This document shows, piece after piece, positions 33,233-41,345 of a stretch of 64,000 bases of DNA. A program made the position numbers and the translations under genes. The notes under the pieces were generated by a model that worked only from the letters and a program-made list of their open reading frames with translations, made no database searches and was not told the origin of the DNA. Source of the stretch: Haloterrigena salifodinae (GTDB lineage Archaea > Halobacteriota > Halobacteria > Halobacteriales > Natrialbaceae); assembly GCF_003977755.1 (NCBI RefSeq), contig NZ_RQWN01000003.1:248001-312000 (forward strand). Reading direction: 5' to 3'. Position 1 is the stretch's first letter; every line of letters starts with the position of its first letter.

Positions 33233-35166
33233 CGGCCCACCTCCGGCTCCGGCGCGTCCGGCGAGTCGGCCGCGTCAGTGGACTCGTCTTCCGGCGGGTC
33301 AACGAGCGGGTTCCGTACGTCGGCGTAGACCGACTGCTCGTCGAGCGAGGACGCCTCGAGTTCGTCCAGTCCGCGGAATCGGGTCAGCAGATTCGCCTTG
33401 CGCGGCACCGTGTCGGACTCGAGCAGCGGGTCGAGGATCGCCGTGCTCGGCCGGTCGAACGCCCGCAGGGACTCGAGTTCCTCGCGGAGGACGGCGAGCA
33501 GCCGCTCTTCGTCGACCAAGCCCGCGGTCCCGAAGGCGTTGACCACGCCGAGGGCGTTGTTGAGCAGGACGTAGTAGCGGATCCGCTCGTCGGCGACCGC
33601 GTCGGGACAGACGGTGCCGGCGCGCTCGCCGACACCGGGGCAGACGGCCTCGACTCGGTCGTAGGCGCCCTCCGGGAAGTAGTAACCCTGATTGTCCCGG
33701 TAGCGGAACTCGTCGGGATAGCCCGCCTCGTCCAGCGTGAGGACGCTGTTTTGCTGGTGGGACTCGAGTCCGATCCCCCGCTCGAGGTAGAGCCACAGCA
33801 GCGGCCGCACCGAGATTTCGAGATAGCGGCGGAACCACTCCTCGCTGACCGCGGCGGTGTCGCGACCCTCGCGCTCGGCGATCGAGGCGATGATGCGACC
33901 GAGTCGGGAAGTCTCGTCTCCGATCGCGTCCTGACAGAGGGCGACGACGGGCGTCGCCCGCCGGGCGTCCTCGCCCCGGAAGGGATTCGCCCGGAGGACG
34001 ACCTCGAAGCCGGATTCGTCGTCCTCGACTCCCAGCGCGTCCGGGTCGATCGTCAGATACGCCGGGTCCCGAATCACGTCGAAGCCAGGGAATCGGTCGC
34101 GCAGGTCGTCGCCGAGTTCGGTCGCCAGCAGGTCCGAGATCGCGACCCCGCGCTCGAGTTCCGGCCGCTTGTTCGTCCGCAGCGAGTTGGTGATCTCGAC
34201 GGCGAGCGATCCCTTGAGCATGAACGGCGAGTCGGGCGCGTACAGCGTCCGCACGGAGGTCGTCGGGTAGAACTCTCGGCCCAGTTCACCCAGTGACTCG
34301 AGTTTGCCCGCAGAGACCAGCTCCTGCACCTCGGGCCGCTCGAACAGTCGTTCGGCCTGCCACGGGTGGACCGGCAGGAGCACGTCGTCGTCCGCGAGGC
34401 CGTTGAGGACCGCCTCGTCGACGGTCGGGTCCTCGCGCAGCGTCTCGCGAACCCACGCCGCGGCGGACTCGTCGCGGGCGGACTCGCTCTCGACGATCGA
34501 GGGGTCGGCCCGAACGTAGTGTAGCGGGAACGAGCCCTCGAGTTCGGGGGCGTAGCGCTCGGCGTCGCGTTCCATCCCCCGGCGGCTCTTCGGCGTCGGG
34601 TGACGGAGGTGCCCGAAGACCAGCGACTGTTCGGCTTCGCGGAAGGTAAAGTCAGTTCCGTACAGCGTCTCCGCGTCGCCTGCGCGGGCGTCGACGTACT
34701 TCTCGACGTTCCGACAGGAGCGGACGACCCGCTCGATGAGGTCGTCTCGGTTCGGGTCGGCACCGCGCGCGAGTTCGAGTTCCTTCGTCGCGAGCGTCGC
34801 CAGCGTGGTGTAGTCCAGTTCGACGGGTTCGGGGTCTGCCTCGAGGGCGGTGTCGTTCGGATCGGGCTCGCTCGCTCCGGCTCCGGCGCGGTAGTACGCT
34901 GGCAGGTCGAACAGGTGGCGGCCCGTCGGCGACCGGTAATCGACAGGGACGAAACACTCGATCCCCTGGTTCGCCAGCGGGATCCGCAACACCTGGCCGC
35001 TGGCCGGTTCGCGGTCGATCGGCGCGTCCGACGCCGGGACGAACTCGCCGCCCCCGGTCTCGTGGCGGTAGCAGTTCAGGAAGCTGTGCAACGTGGCCTC
35101 GCGCGCGACTCGCGTCGCGTCGACGCCCTGTTCGTCGGTCTCGGGTGTCGTCTGTCGTGGAGTCAT
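33229..35166 (-). CDS. NIS siderophore synthetase, IucA/RhbC-like
   Basis: This 645-residue IucA/IucC-family synthetase has LVFGHLRHPTPKSRRGM (about 184), LPVHPWQAERLF, TTSVRTLYAPD and the ESHQQNSVLT region near residue 470. It is the first synthetase in the operon and would join citrate to one hydroxamate arm, with the IucC-like enzyme adding the second. It overlaps the decarboxylase gene by 4 nt (ATGA-type coupling). Confidence 0.93.
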   Translation of the reverse strand: MTPRQTTPETDEQGVDATRVAREATLHSFLNCYRHETGGGEFVPASDAPIDREPASGQVLRIPLANQGIECFVPVDYRSPTGRHLFDLPAYYRAGAGASEPDPNDTALEADPEPVELDYTTLATLATKELELARGADPNRDDLIERVVRSCRNVEKYVDARAGDAETLYGTDFTFREAEQSLVFGHLRHPTPKSRRGMERDAERYAPELEGSFPLHYVRADPSIVESESARDESAAAWVRETLREDPTVDEAVLNGLADDDVLLPVHPWQAERLFERPEVQELVSAGKLESLGELGREFYPTTSVRTLYAPDSPFMLKGSLAVEITNSLRTNKRPELERGVAISDLLATELGDDLRDRFPGFDVIRDPAYLTIDPDALGVEDDESGFEVVLRANPFRGEDARRATPVVALCQDAIGDETSRLGRIIASIAEREGRDTAAVSEEWFRRYLEISVRPLLWLYLERGIGLESHQQNSVLTLDEAGYPDEFRYRDNQGYYFPEGAYDRVEAVCPGVGERAGTVCPDAVADERIRYYVLLNNALGVVNAFGTAGLVDEERLLAVLREELESLRAFDRPSTAILDPLLESDTVPRKANLLTRFRGLDELEASSLDEQSVYADVRNPLVDPPEDESTDAADSPDAPEPEVGR

Positions 35167-36746
35167 GCGGAATCAATTACCTCTCGGTCGGTTTCGAGCG
35201 CCTCGCCGCGGTCGACGACCGCCTCGAGGACGCCTCGAAGGTCGGAGAGCGTCGTTCGCGGGTTCAGGAGCGTGAGCTTCAGCGCGGCGGTGCCGTCGAC
35301 CTCGGTGCGGGCGAGGATGGCCTCGCCGTCGGCTAACAGCTCGTCGCGAATCGCCCGGTTCACGCGGTCGACGGCGGCGGTGGAGGAAGAATCGGGACCG
35401 GATTCGTTGTCCGGCCGGTAGCGGAAGACCACCGCGCTCAGTTCGGGGTCACAGCACAGTTCCAGCGCCGGGTCGGCCCGGATCTCGTCGGCGACCGCGT
35501 CGGCCAGCTCGCAGACGTACTCGACGCAGTCGGCCACGCCCGTCCGGCCGAGAGCGTTGAACGTCACGAACGGCTTCAGCGCGTCGAACCGGCGGGTCGT
35601 CCGGGTCGATTTCGAGACGAGGTTCGGCACCCCGGCCGCGTCGTCGCGCTCGGGGTTGAGGTAGGCCGCGTTGCGCTCGAGGTGCCGATAGCGGTCGCCG
35701 TCGCGGAGCAGGAAGGCCCCGCAGCTGATCGGCTGGTAGAACAGTTTGTGGAAGTCGACGGCGATGGAGTCGGCGCGATTGATCCCCTCGAGCTTCGGCC
35801 GGAGCCGGTCGCTGATGGCGCACGCCCCGCCGTAGGCGGCGTCGACGTGGAGCCACAGGTCGCGGTCGGCGGCTCGGTCCGCCAGCGCCGCGAGCGGGTC
35901 GATGCTGCCGAAGTCGGTCGTCCCGGCCGTGGCGACGATCGCGAACGGGTGGCGACCGTCGGCATCGAGGCGCTCGAGGGTCGAATCCAGCGCCTCGAGG
36001 TCGATCCGTCGGTCGCCGTCGGTCGGGACGGAGACGACCGCGTCCTCACCCAGCCCGAGGTGGTGGGCGGCCTGCTCGGCGGTGAAGTGGGCAGCGTCCG
36101 AGCAGAGGAGGCGGAGGTCGGACGCCGCTTCGGGTCCGAGCCCCTCCGTCTGGACGTCGCGATCGAACCGGCGCTCGCAGTACCAGTCGCGGGCGAGCAG
36201 GAGGCCGAGGAAGTTCGACTCCGTGCCGCCGCCCGTGAAGACGCCGTCAGCGCCGGTCGGGTAGTCGAACAGGTCACAGCAGGCGTCGACGACCCGCTCC
36301 TCGAGGACGGAGGCCGCGGGCGCCTGATCGAACGAGTCCATCGACTGGTTCGTTCCCGACAGCAACAGCTCCGCGGCCAGCGCCGGGACCGTCGGCGGAC
36401 AGTGGAGGTGGGCGACGCAGCCGGGATCGTGGACGCGAACGGAGTCCGCGAGCACGTCGTCGGCGACCGTCTCGAGGGTGTCCTCGATCGACGACCCGTC
36501 GTCGGGGACGACCTGCAAGTCGGCGATCCGCTCGCGGAGCGTCTCGTGGTCGGTTCCCGCGTAGGGCCCCGCAGACGTCGCGAACGACTCGAGGAGGACG
36601 TCCCGCGCCCGGTCGATCGCGTCCGCGTAGGCGGCGTTGCCGTCCGGGCCGCCGAGGAACGCGGTCGCGGCCGTCGGCGGCGGCGTCGGGTCGGCGTCCG
36701 CGGCGGGAGATCGGTCCCGGTCGACCGCACTGCGCTGTCCCGTCAC
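35163..36746 (-). CDS. ddc: L-2,4-diaminobutyrate decarboxylase (PLP)
   Basis: This 527-residue group II PLP decarboxylase has the cofactor lysine in AVDFHKLFYQP, the HVDAAYGG Asp and the ATAGTTDFGSIDP segment. Substrate is inferred from the operon: with the aminotransferase it converts aspartate-semialdehyde-derived diaminobutyrate to 1,3-diaminopropane, as RhbB does. It overlaps the dat stop by 4 nt. The N-terminal 30 residues are low-complexity and probably disordered. Confidence 0.92.
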   Translation of the reverse strand: MTGQRSAVDRDRSPAADADPTPPPTAATAFLGGPDGNAAYADAIDRARDVLLESFATSAGPYAGTDHETLRERIADLQVVPDDGSSIEDTLETVADDVLADSVRVHDPGCVAHLHCPPTVPALAAELLLSGTNQSMDSFDQAPAASVLEERVVDACCDLFDYPTGADGVFTGGGTESNFLGLLLARDWYCERRFDRDVQTEGLGPEAASDLRLLCSDAAHFTAEQAAHHLGLGEDAVVSVPTDGDRRIDLEALDSTLERLDADGRHPFAIVATAGTTDFGSIDPLAALADRAADRDLWLHVDAAYGGACAISDRLRPKLEGINRADSIAVDFHKLFYQPISCGAFLLRDGDRYRHLERNAAYLNPERDDAAGVPNLVSKSTRTTRRFDALKPFVTFNALGRTGVADCVEYVCELADAVADEIRADPALELCCDPELSAVVFRYRPDNESGPDSSSTAAVDRVNRAIRDELLADGEAILARTEVDGTAALKLTLLNPRTTLSDLRGVLEAVVDRGEALETDREVIDSA

Positions 36747-38116
36747 GTCGGCACCTCCGTCGGCGACCGATCGTCGGCGACGACCGCGCGAACGCTCTCG
36801 CGGACGATCTCACCGACCTCGTCGATCTCCGATTTCGAGATCGTCAGCGGCGGCAGGAACCGGACGACGCTGCTGTGGCGGCCGCCGGTCTCGACGATCA
36901 GTCCGCGGTCGAACGCTTCCGACTGGACCGCCGCCGCGAGGTCGCCGTCGGCAGGGTAGTGTCCGAGCGAGTCGGGCTCCCCGTCAGGATCGACGAGTTC
37001 CATTCCGAGCATGAGCCCGCGCCCGCGGACGTCGCCGACGACATCGAAGGTCGCAGCTGTCTCCTCGAGGTGGTCCCGAAGCCGGTCGCCCATCTCGGCG
37101 GCGCGGTCGTCGAGGTCGTTCTCGAGGACGTGTTCGATGGTAGCGACGCCGGCGGCCATCCCGAGCTGGTTGCCCCGGAACGTGCCGGCGTGGGCGCCGG
37201 GCTCCCAGACGTCAAGCGACTCGTCGTAGACGACGACCGAGAGCGGGAGTCCGCCGCCGACGGCCTTCGAGAGAGTCATCACGTCGGGAACGACGTCCGC
37301 GTGCTCGATCGCGTACAGTTCGCCTGTGCGGCCGAGTCCGGTCTGGATCTCGTCGACGATCAGCGGAATGTCCCGTTCGCGGGTGATTCGGCGCATCTCC
37401 TGAAGCCACTCCGCGGGCGCCGGCACTGCGCCGCCCTCGCCCTGGACCGGCTCGAGGATCATTCCGGCGGGATCGACGATCCCGCTGTCGGGGTTCGAGA
37501 GCGTCCGCTCGACGTACTCGGCGCTCGTCCGCCAACACTCGTCACCGCCGAGCCCGAACGGGCAGCGGTAGGTGTGGGGGTAGGGCAGGTGGTGGACGTC
37601 TGGCATTAGCCCCGGAATCGGCTCCTTCGCCGCCGTGTCACCCATCAGGCTGAGGGCGCCGTTGGTCATCCCGTGGTAGCCGCCCTGGAAGGCCAGCATC
37701 GACCGGTTCCCCGTCGCCGTCTTGGCGAGTTTCAGCGCGGCTTCGACGGCGTCCGTGCCGGCGGGGCTACAGAACTGGACCTTCGCGTTCGCGGCGAACT
37801 CGTCGGGGAGGCTCTCGAGCAGTCGATCGACGAACCGCTCTTTCACCGGCGTCGTCAGATCGAGCGTGTGGACCGCCCGGTCGCGCTCGAGCAGGCGCTC
37901 CATCCGCTCGACGACCGCGGGGTGGTTGTGTCCGAGCGCGAGCGTCCCGGCGCCCGCGAGGCAGTCGACGTACTCATTTCCGTCGACATCCTCGATGACG
38001 GCGCCTTCGGCGCGGTCGATGGCCAGCGGCAGCGACCGCGGATAGGTCCGCGCGTTCGACTCGCGGCGGGCTTGTTGGGCGAGGAGGTCGTCCGCGTCGG
38101 ACTCGTCACCGATCAC
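36743..38116 (-). CDS. dat: diaminobutyrate-2-oxoglutarate aminotransferase
   Basis: This 457-residue class III aminotransferase has the GGYHGMTNGALSLMG, VDEIQTGLGRTGELYAIEH and TLSKAVGGGLPL motifs, the last holding the PLP Lys. It fits the DAT/EctB/RhbA group that makes L-2,4-diaminobutyrate from aspartate semialdehyde. It is the first gene of the siderophore operon. The start is a GTG at 38116, since the frame has a stop ten codons upstream and no ATG between. A 13-codon upstream ORF overlaps this start. Confidence 0.92.
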   Translation of the reverse strand: MIGDESDADDLLAQQARRESNARTYPRSLPLAIDRAEGAVIEDVDGNEYVDCLAGAGTLALGHNHPAVVERMERLLERDRAVHTLDLTTPVKERFVDRLLESLPDEFAANAKVQFCSPAGTDAVEAALKLAKTATGNRSMLAFQGGYHGMTNGALSLMGDTAAKEPIPGLMPDVHHLPYPHTYRCPFGLGGDECWRTSAEYVERTLSNPDSGIVDPAGMILEPVQGEGGAVPAPAEWLQEMRRITRERDIPLIVDEIQTGLGRTGELYAIEHADVVPDVMTLSKAVGGGLPLSVVVYDESLDVWEPGAHAGTFRGNQLGMAAGVATIEHVLENDLDDRAAEMGDRLRDHLEETAATFDVVGDVRGRGLMLGMELVDPDGEPDSLGHYPADGDLAAAVQSEAFDRGLIVETGGRHSSVVRFLPPLTISKSEIDEVGEIVRESVRAVVADDRSPTEVPT

Positions 38117-38147
38117 GGCTGCACACCTCGCGTCGCCGATCGGTCAT
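38106..38147 (-). CDS. 13-codon leader ORF overlapping the dat start
   Basis: ATG at 38147 opens a 13-residue peptide (MTDRRREVCSRDR) that stops with TGA at 38108-38106, just inside the dat coding sequence, in another frame. Its stop lies a few bases past the dat GTG, a geometry that could couple translation of dat to this leader. Coding is unproven; any GC-rich leader can contain such an ORF. Confidence 0.3.
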   Translation of the reverse strand: MTDRRREVCSRDR

Positions 38148-38187
38148 CGAGACGATCCGGTTGATATTTCAGTTCCGGCATACGACC

Positions 38188-38203
38188 TTTAGGCCAACCT
38201 AAA
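38188..38203. promoter_or_regulatory. iron-regulator (IdeR/DtxR-like) operator, copy 1
   Basis: The palindrome TTTAGGCCAACCTAAA has half sites TTTAGG and CCTAAA, matching the TTAGG...CCTAA halves of DtxR/IdeR boxes. It lies between the candidate TATA box (about 38206) and the operon start, where a bound repressor would block transcription of the siderophore genes. Confidence 0.8.
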
Positions 38204-38223
38204 CCGATAAAAGTACATCGGTT

Positions 38224-38239
38224 TTTAGGCCAACCTAAA
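38224..38239. promoter_or_regulatory. iron-regulator (IdeR/DtxR-like) operator, copy 2
   Basis: This is an exact second copy of TTTAGGCCAACCTAAA, 36 bp from the first, extended by one symmetric base on each side (38223-38240). It lies just upstream of the candidate TATA box and would cover the BRE region or a second TATA element. Confidence 0.8.
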
Positions 38240-38477
38240 ATATATGTCGGATGCGCTGACGCTCCCGGTATCCGGCTGTAGAAGGCCTGAGAGGAGATCG
38301 GTTGAACACCGGACGCCGAATGTGTCCATCATCCTGTAAGAATAGTGGGGTGGATGGCACAGAATCAAGTTGACAGCAGACCGAGAGATTCGATCGGTCG
38401 GCTGAGGATGTCACTCGGGGGACGGTCACAGAATGGCTGGAGTTCGAATTTCGAAACCGATTACAGCCGCAGACAGC

Positions 38478-38485
38478 TATATAAT
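38478..38485 (+). promoter_or_regulatory. TATA box of the HalOD1 gene
   Basis: TATATAAT is centred 26 nt upstream of the ATG at 38508. This fits a leaderless start and decides between that ATG and the upstream one at 38433. Confidence 0.7.
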
Positions 38486-38507
38486 AGCAGGGAGAGTACC
38501 GATTTCG

Positions 38508-38837
38508 ATGATTATCCACTCGCTGTCGACGGATACCCCGCCATCCGACTCGATAACCGAAGCCGTCGTCGACGCGGTGATCGACGTCGAACGCTGCGAT
38601 CCGCTGACGCTGCCGCCGCTGTGGGACGTGATCGACTCCGAAGCGCTGGACGGATTGTTCGCGCCGGCCAGACGTGGTCATCCTCGCGCCGGTCGCGTCG
38701 CGTTCGACTATGCAGGGTACGAGGTCTGCATTACGGTCGACGTTCTCGGGAGCGAAGTTCCCGCGAGCCAATCAGAAGCGACTGCTTCTGATGACGGCGA
38801 CGAGACGATCAGCGTCTCGCTCGAGTCACTCGCGTAA
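38508..38837 (+). CDS. HalOD1 output-domain protein
   Basis: This 109-residue protein fits HalOD1: SITEAVVDAVIDVERCDPLTLPPLWDVIDSEALDGLF, then a Gly-rich turn and a VAFDYAGYEVCITVD strand. HalOD1 is a haloarchaea-specific domain that usually ends signal-transduction proteins; single-domain forms have no known role. A leaderless TATA supports the ATG at 38508. The C-terminal acidic segment (VPASQSEATASDDGDE) contains a 9-bp stem with a 4-nt loop at the DNA level (38771-38792). Confidence 0.85.
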   Translation: MIIHSLSTDTPPSDSITEAVVDAVIDVERCDPLTLPPLWDVIDSEALDGLFAPARRGHPRAGRVAFDYAGYEVCITVDVLGSEVPASQSEATASDDGDETISVSLESLA

Positions 38838-38874
38838 CCGACCAAAAACAAAAATCGAACCGCGGAACGGCGCG

Positions 38875-39906
38875 TTATTCCGGCTTCAGGCCTTCGTCCT
38901 GGACGCGCATGACGGCCTCGCCGTCGGCGAGGTTCGGCGCGTCAACCAGGCGGACGATCCGCTTGTCGCCCTTGGACTTGCGGAGGTAGATGCGGAACGT
39001 AGACTTGTGGCCGAGGATGTTGCCGCCGATCGGCTGGGTCGGGTCGCCGAAGAACGAGTCGGGGTTCGAGGCAACCTGATTCGTGACGATGACGGCGGTG
39101 TTGTAGAGGTTGCCGACCTTGTCGAGGTCGTGGAGGTGCTTGTTGAGTTTCTGCTGTCGGTCCGCGAGTTCGCCGCGGCCGACGTACTCGGCGCGGAAGT
39201 GGGCGGTCAGCGAGTCGACGCAGAGCAGGCGGACGGGGTACTCCGAGTCCTCGTGTTCACCCGCGAGTTCCTTGGCCTTCTCGGCCAGCAGCATCTGGTG
39301 GTTGGAGTTGAACGCCTTCGCGACGTGGATCTTGTCGAGGACGTCCTCGATGAGTTCGTCGACGGCGGCCTCGTCGTCGGCCGAGCCCTCGATCTCGCGG
39401 TCCTCGAGCGTCGCGTTGATGGCCTCGTCGGGCAGGCCGCGGACCATGTCGTCGATTCGCTCGGGGCGGAACGTGTCCTCGCTGTCCACGAAGATCGCAC
39501 AGCCGTGGAGGCCGCCGACCTCCTTGGGAAGCTGGACGTTGACCGCCATCTGGTGGGTGACCTGGGACTTACCGGCGCCGAACTCGCCGTAGACTTCGGT
39601 GATCGACTGCGTTTCGATGCCGCCGCCGAGCAGGTCGTCGACCTCGTCGTTGTGCCAGCTCAGTTTGCCGATCTCGTTTCGTCGCTCGAGGACGGTCGAC
39701 CCGGTCTCGAAGCCGCCGATGTCGGCCGCGTCGCGGGCGGCGCGGACGATGTCGGACGCGGTGGACTCGCCGACGTCCGCCGTGTTCGACAGTTCCGAGG
39801 GCGAGGCGACGGCGAGGCTCTGGAAGGAATCGAAGCCAGCGTCGTGGAGCTTGTCTGCGGTTGCCGGTCCGACGCCAGGGAGCGTCTCGAGGTCTGCTTC
39901 AGGCAT
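38875..39906 (-). CDS. radA: DNA recombination/repair protein RadA
   Basis: This 343-residue RecA/Rad51-family recombinase has an N-terminal helix-hairpin-helix ([20 protein letters not shown]), Walker [10 protein letters not shown] (about 99-107) and Walker [13 protein letters not shown]. It forms nucleoprotein filaments for strand exchange. The ATG at 39906 is nine codons inside the longest frame and matches the usual M-P-E/A start; a TATA sequence lies 28 bp upstream, implying a leaderless mRNA. Confidence 0.97.
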   Translation of the reverse strand: MPEADLETLPGVGPATADKLHDAGFDSFQSLAVASPSELSNTADVGESTASDIVRAARDAADIGGFETGSTVLERRNEIGKLSWHNDEVDDLLGGGIETQSITEVYGEFGAGKSQVTHQMAVNVQLPKEVGGLHGCAIFVDSEDTFRPERIDDMVRGLPDEAINATLEDREIEGSADDEAAVDELIEDVLDKIHVAKAFNSNHQMLLAEKAKELAGEHEDSEYPVRLLCVDSLTAHFRAEYVGRGELADRQQKLNKHLHDLDKVGNLYNTAVIVTNQVASNPDSFFGDPTQPIGGNILGHKSTFRIYLRKSKGDKRIVRLVDAPNLADGEAVMRVQDEGLKPE

Positions 39907-39929
39907 ATCCACTCCTTGTGCCGGACCCC

Positions 39930-39937
39930 TCATAAAC
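39930..39937 (-). promoter_or_regulatory. TATA box of radA
   Basis: The minus strand reads GGTTTATGAG here, centred 28 nt upstream of the radA ATG. It is a moderate TATA match in the position expected for a leaderless transcript. Confidence 0.55.
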
Positions 39938-40061
39938 CCTCGTTAACAGGGAAGTGAAAGTGAAACTGTGGGCGGGAACGGGGGTCGTTCGCGGACCCAT
40001 CAGTAGGTTTATCAGAAATACCGAGACCGAACCGCGGACGAAACGAGCGTTTCTCGGCCGG

Positions 40062-41255
40062 TCACGGCGTCGACCGATCGGACTCCCACTCGAGGCAGTG
40101 GAGTCGACCGTCGTCGGTTCCGACGAACAGCGCGTCGGCGGCGAGCGCGGGCGTTCCTGCAATCCCGCGTTCGAGGTCGACGAACCAGTCCAGATCGCAG
40201 TCCTCGGCGTCGCCGGAGACGTCGACGCCGTACAGCGAGCCGGTGGCGTCGCCGATACAGAGCACGTCGCCGGCGACGACGGGACTCGAGCGAACCGGGC
40301 CGTCGAGGGCGACGCCCTTCTTCGAGAACAGCCACCCCCGCAGTTTGCGCCGGCCGAAGGTGGTGTCGGTGACGTGGAGGTAGCCGTCGGCGGCGCCGAC
40401 GAACGTCGCGTCGGCTCCGGGGAGGACGGTCGGGGAGGACGTAAACCCGTCCTGGATCTCGTAGGTGAACCACGACTGCCCGGTGTCGGCGTGGAACGCG
40501 ACCAGCGTGCCGTCCTCGTCGGCGACGTACACGCGTCCATCGGCGACCGTCGGCCCGTCGACGACCGCGCCGCTGGTCGGTGCGTTCCACAGTTTCTCGC
40601 CGGTGCCCGCCTCGAGCGCGATCACCGTCCCGGCGGCGGTGCCGACGTAGACCCGATCCCGGTCGCTCACTCCTTCGTCCATCTCGGCGTCGTCGAGCGA
40701 CAGCAGGTCGATCTCCGTTTCGTCGGGGTCCGCTCCCCACCCCCGTCGCTCCCGGTCCTCGGCGCGGTCGACCGCCGGCGCGCCGGCGACCGCGGTCTCA
40801 GTCTCGTGGGTCCAGACGGGGGTTCCCGTCTCGGCCTCGAGCGCCGAGAGGCCGGCCGCGTGGCCGGCGTAGAGCAGGCCGTCGGACAGCGCGAGCGGCG
40901 ACTCGAGCGCGCCCGCGAGTTCGGTTTCCCAGCGCTGCTCGCCGGTCCTGGGGTCGAGTGCGCGAACGGTTCCGTCACCGACGGCGAGGTAGAGACCGTC
41001 GCGCCCGACGACCGGTGCCGTCTCGACTTCACCCGCCGTCTCGACCGTCCAGCGACGGCGGCCGGTCTCGCGCTCGAGGGCGTAGCAGTCGCCCCGCCGC
41101 GTGCCGACGAAGACGGTGTCGCGGTCGAGAACCGGCGACCCCGGCGGGCCGACGAGGTCGGCCGTCCAGACTTCCGTAACGCGGTTCGGTCCCGCTGTGT
41201 CGCGGCGGACGCCCGAACGGTGCGGGTCGCCCTTGAACTGGTTCCAGTCGCTCAC
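40062..41255 (-). CDS. PQQ-like beta-propeller repeat protein (cytoplasmic)
   Basis: This 397-residue protein is built of about eight beta-propeller blades with repeated motifs such as VGTRRGDCYALERETGRRRW and VGTAAGTVIALEAGTGEKLW. No signal peptide or lipobox is visible, so unlike the 48081 protein it should be cytoplasmic. The fold (PQQ-like/BamB) usually acts as a scaffold or binding platform. An acidic insert (about 164-200) interrupts the blades. Function unknown. Confidence 0.88.
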   Translation of the reverse strand: MSDWNQFKGDPHRSGVRRDTAGPNRVTEVWTADLVGPPGSPVLDRDTVFVGTRRGDCYALERETGRRRWTVETAGEVETAPVVGRDGLYLAVGDGTVRALDPRTGEQRWETELAGALESPLALSDGLLYAGHAAGLSALEAETGTPVWTHETETAVAGAPAVDRAEDRERRGWGADPDETEIDLLSLDDAEMDEGVSDRDRVYVGTAAGTVIALEAGTGEKLWNAPTSGAVVDGPTVADGRVYVADEDGTLVAFHADTGQSWFTYEIQDGFTSSPTVLPGADATFVGAADGYLHVTDTTFGRRKLRGWLFSKKGVALDGPVRSSPVVAGDVLCIGDATGSLYGVDVSGDAEDCDLDWFVDLERGIAGTPALAADALFVGTDDGRLHCLEWESDRSTP

Positions 41256-41345
41256 TGGATGGTGTTACCGAGCGGACGGGTATTAATCGATGCGACCGCG
41301 GCGAATCGATGCCATCGCTCGAACTCGCTGGATCGAACCCGCTGG

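Larger units (their letters stand above)
38117..38507. promoter_or_regulatory. divergent control region of siderophore operon and HalOD1 gene
   Basis: This 391-bp stretch holds the operon's 5' leader, two identical palindromes, candidate TATA sequences for the leftward operon (TTTTATC on the minus strand at about 38206-38212, between the palindromes, and ATATATTTTA at about 38236-38245) and the HalOD1 TATA box at 38478. The middle part (38250-38470) has no gene and no strong structure. Confidence 0.6.
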
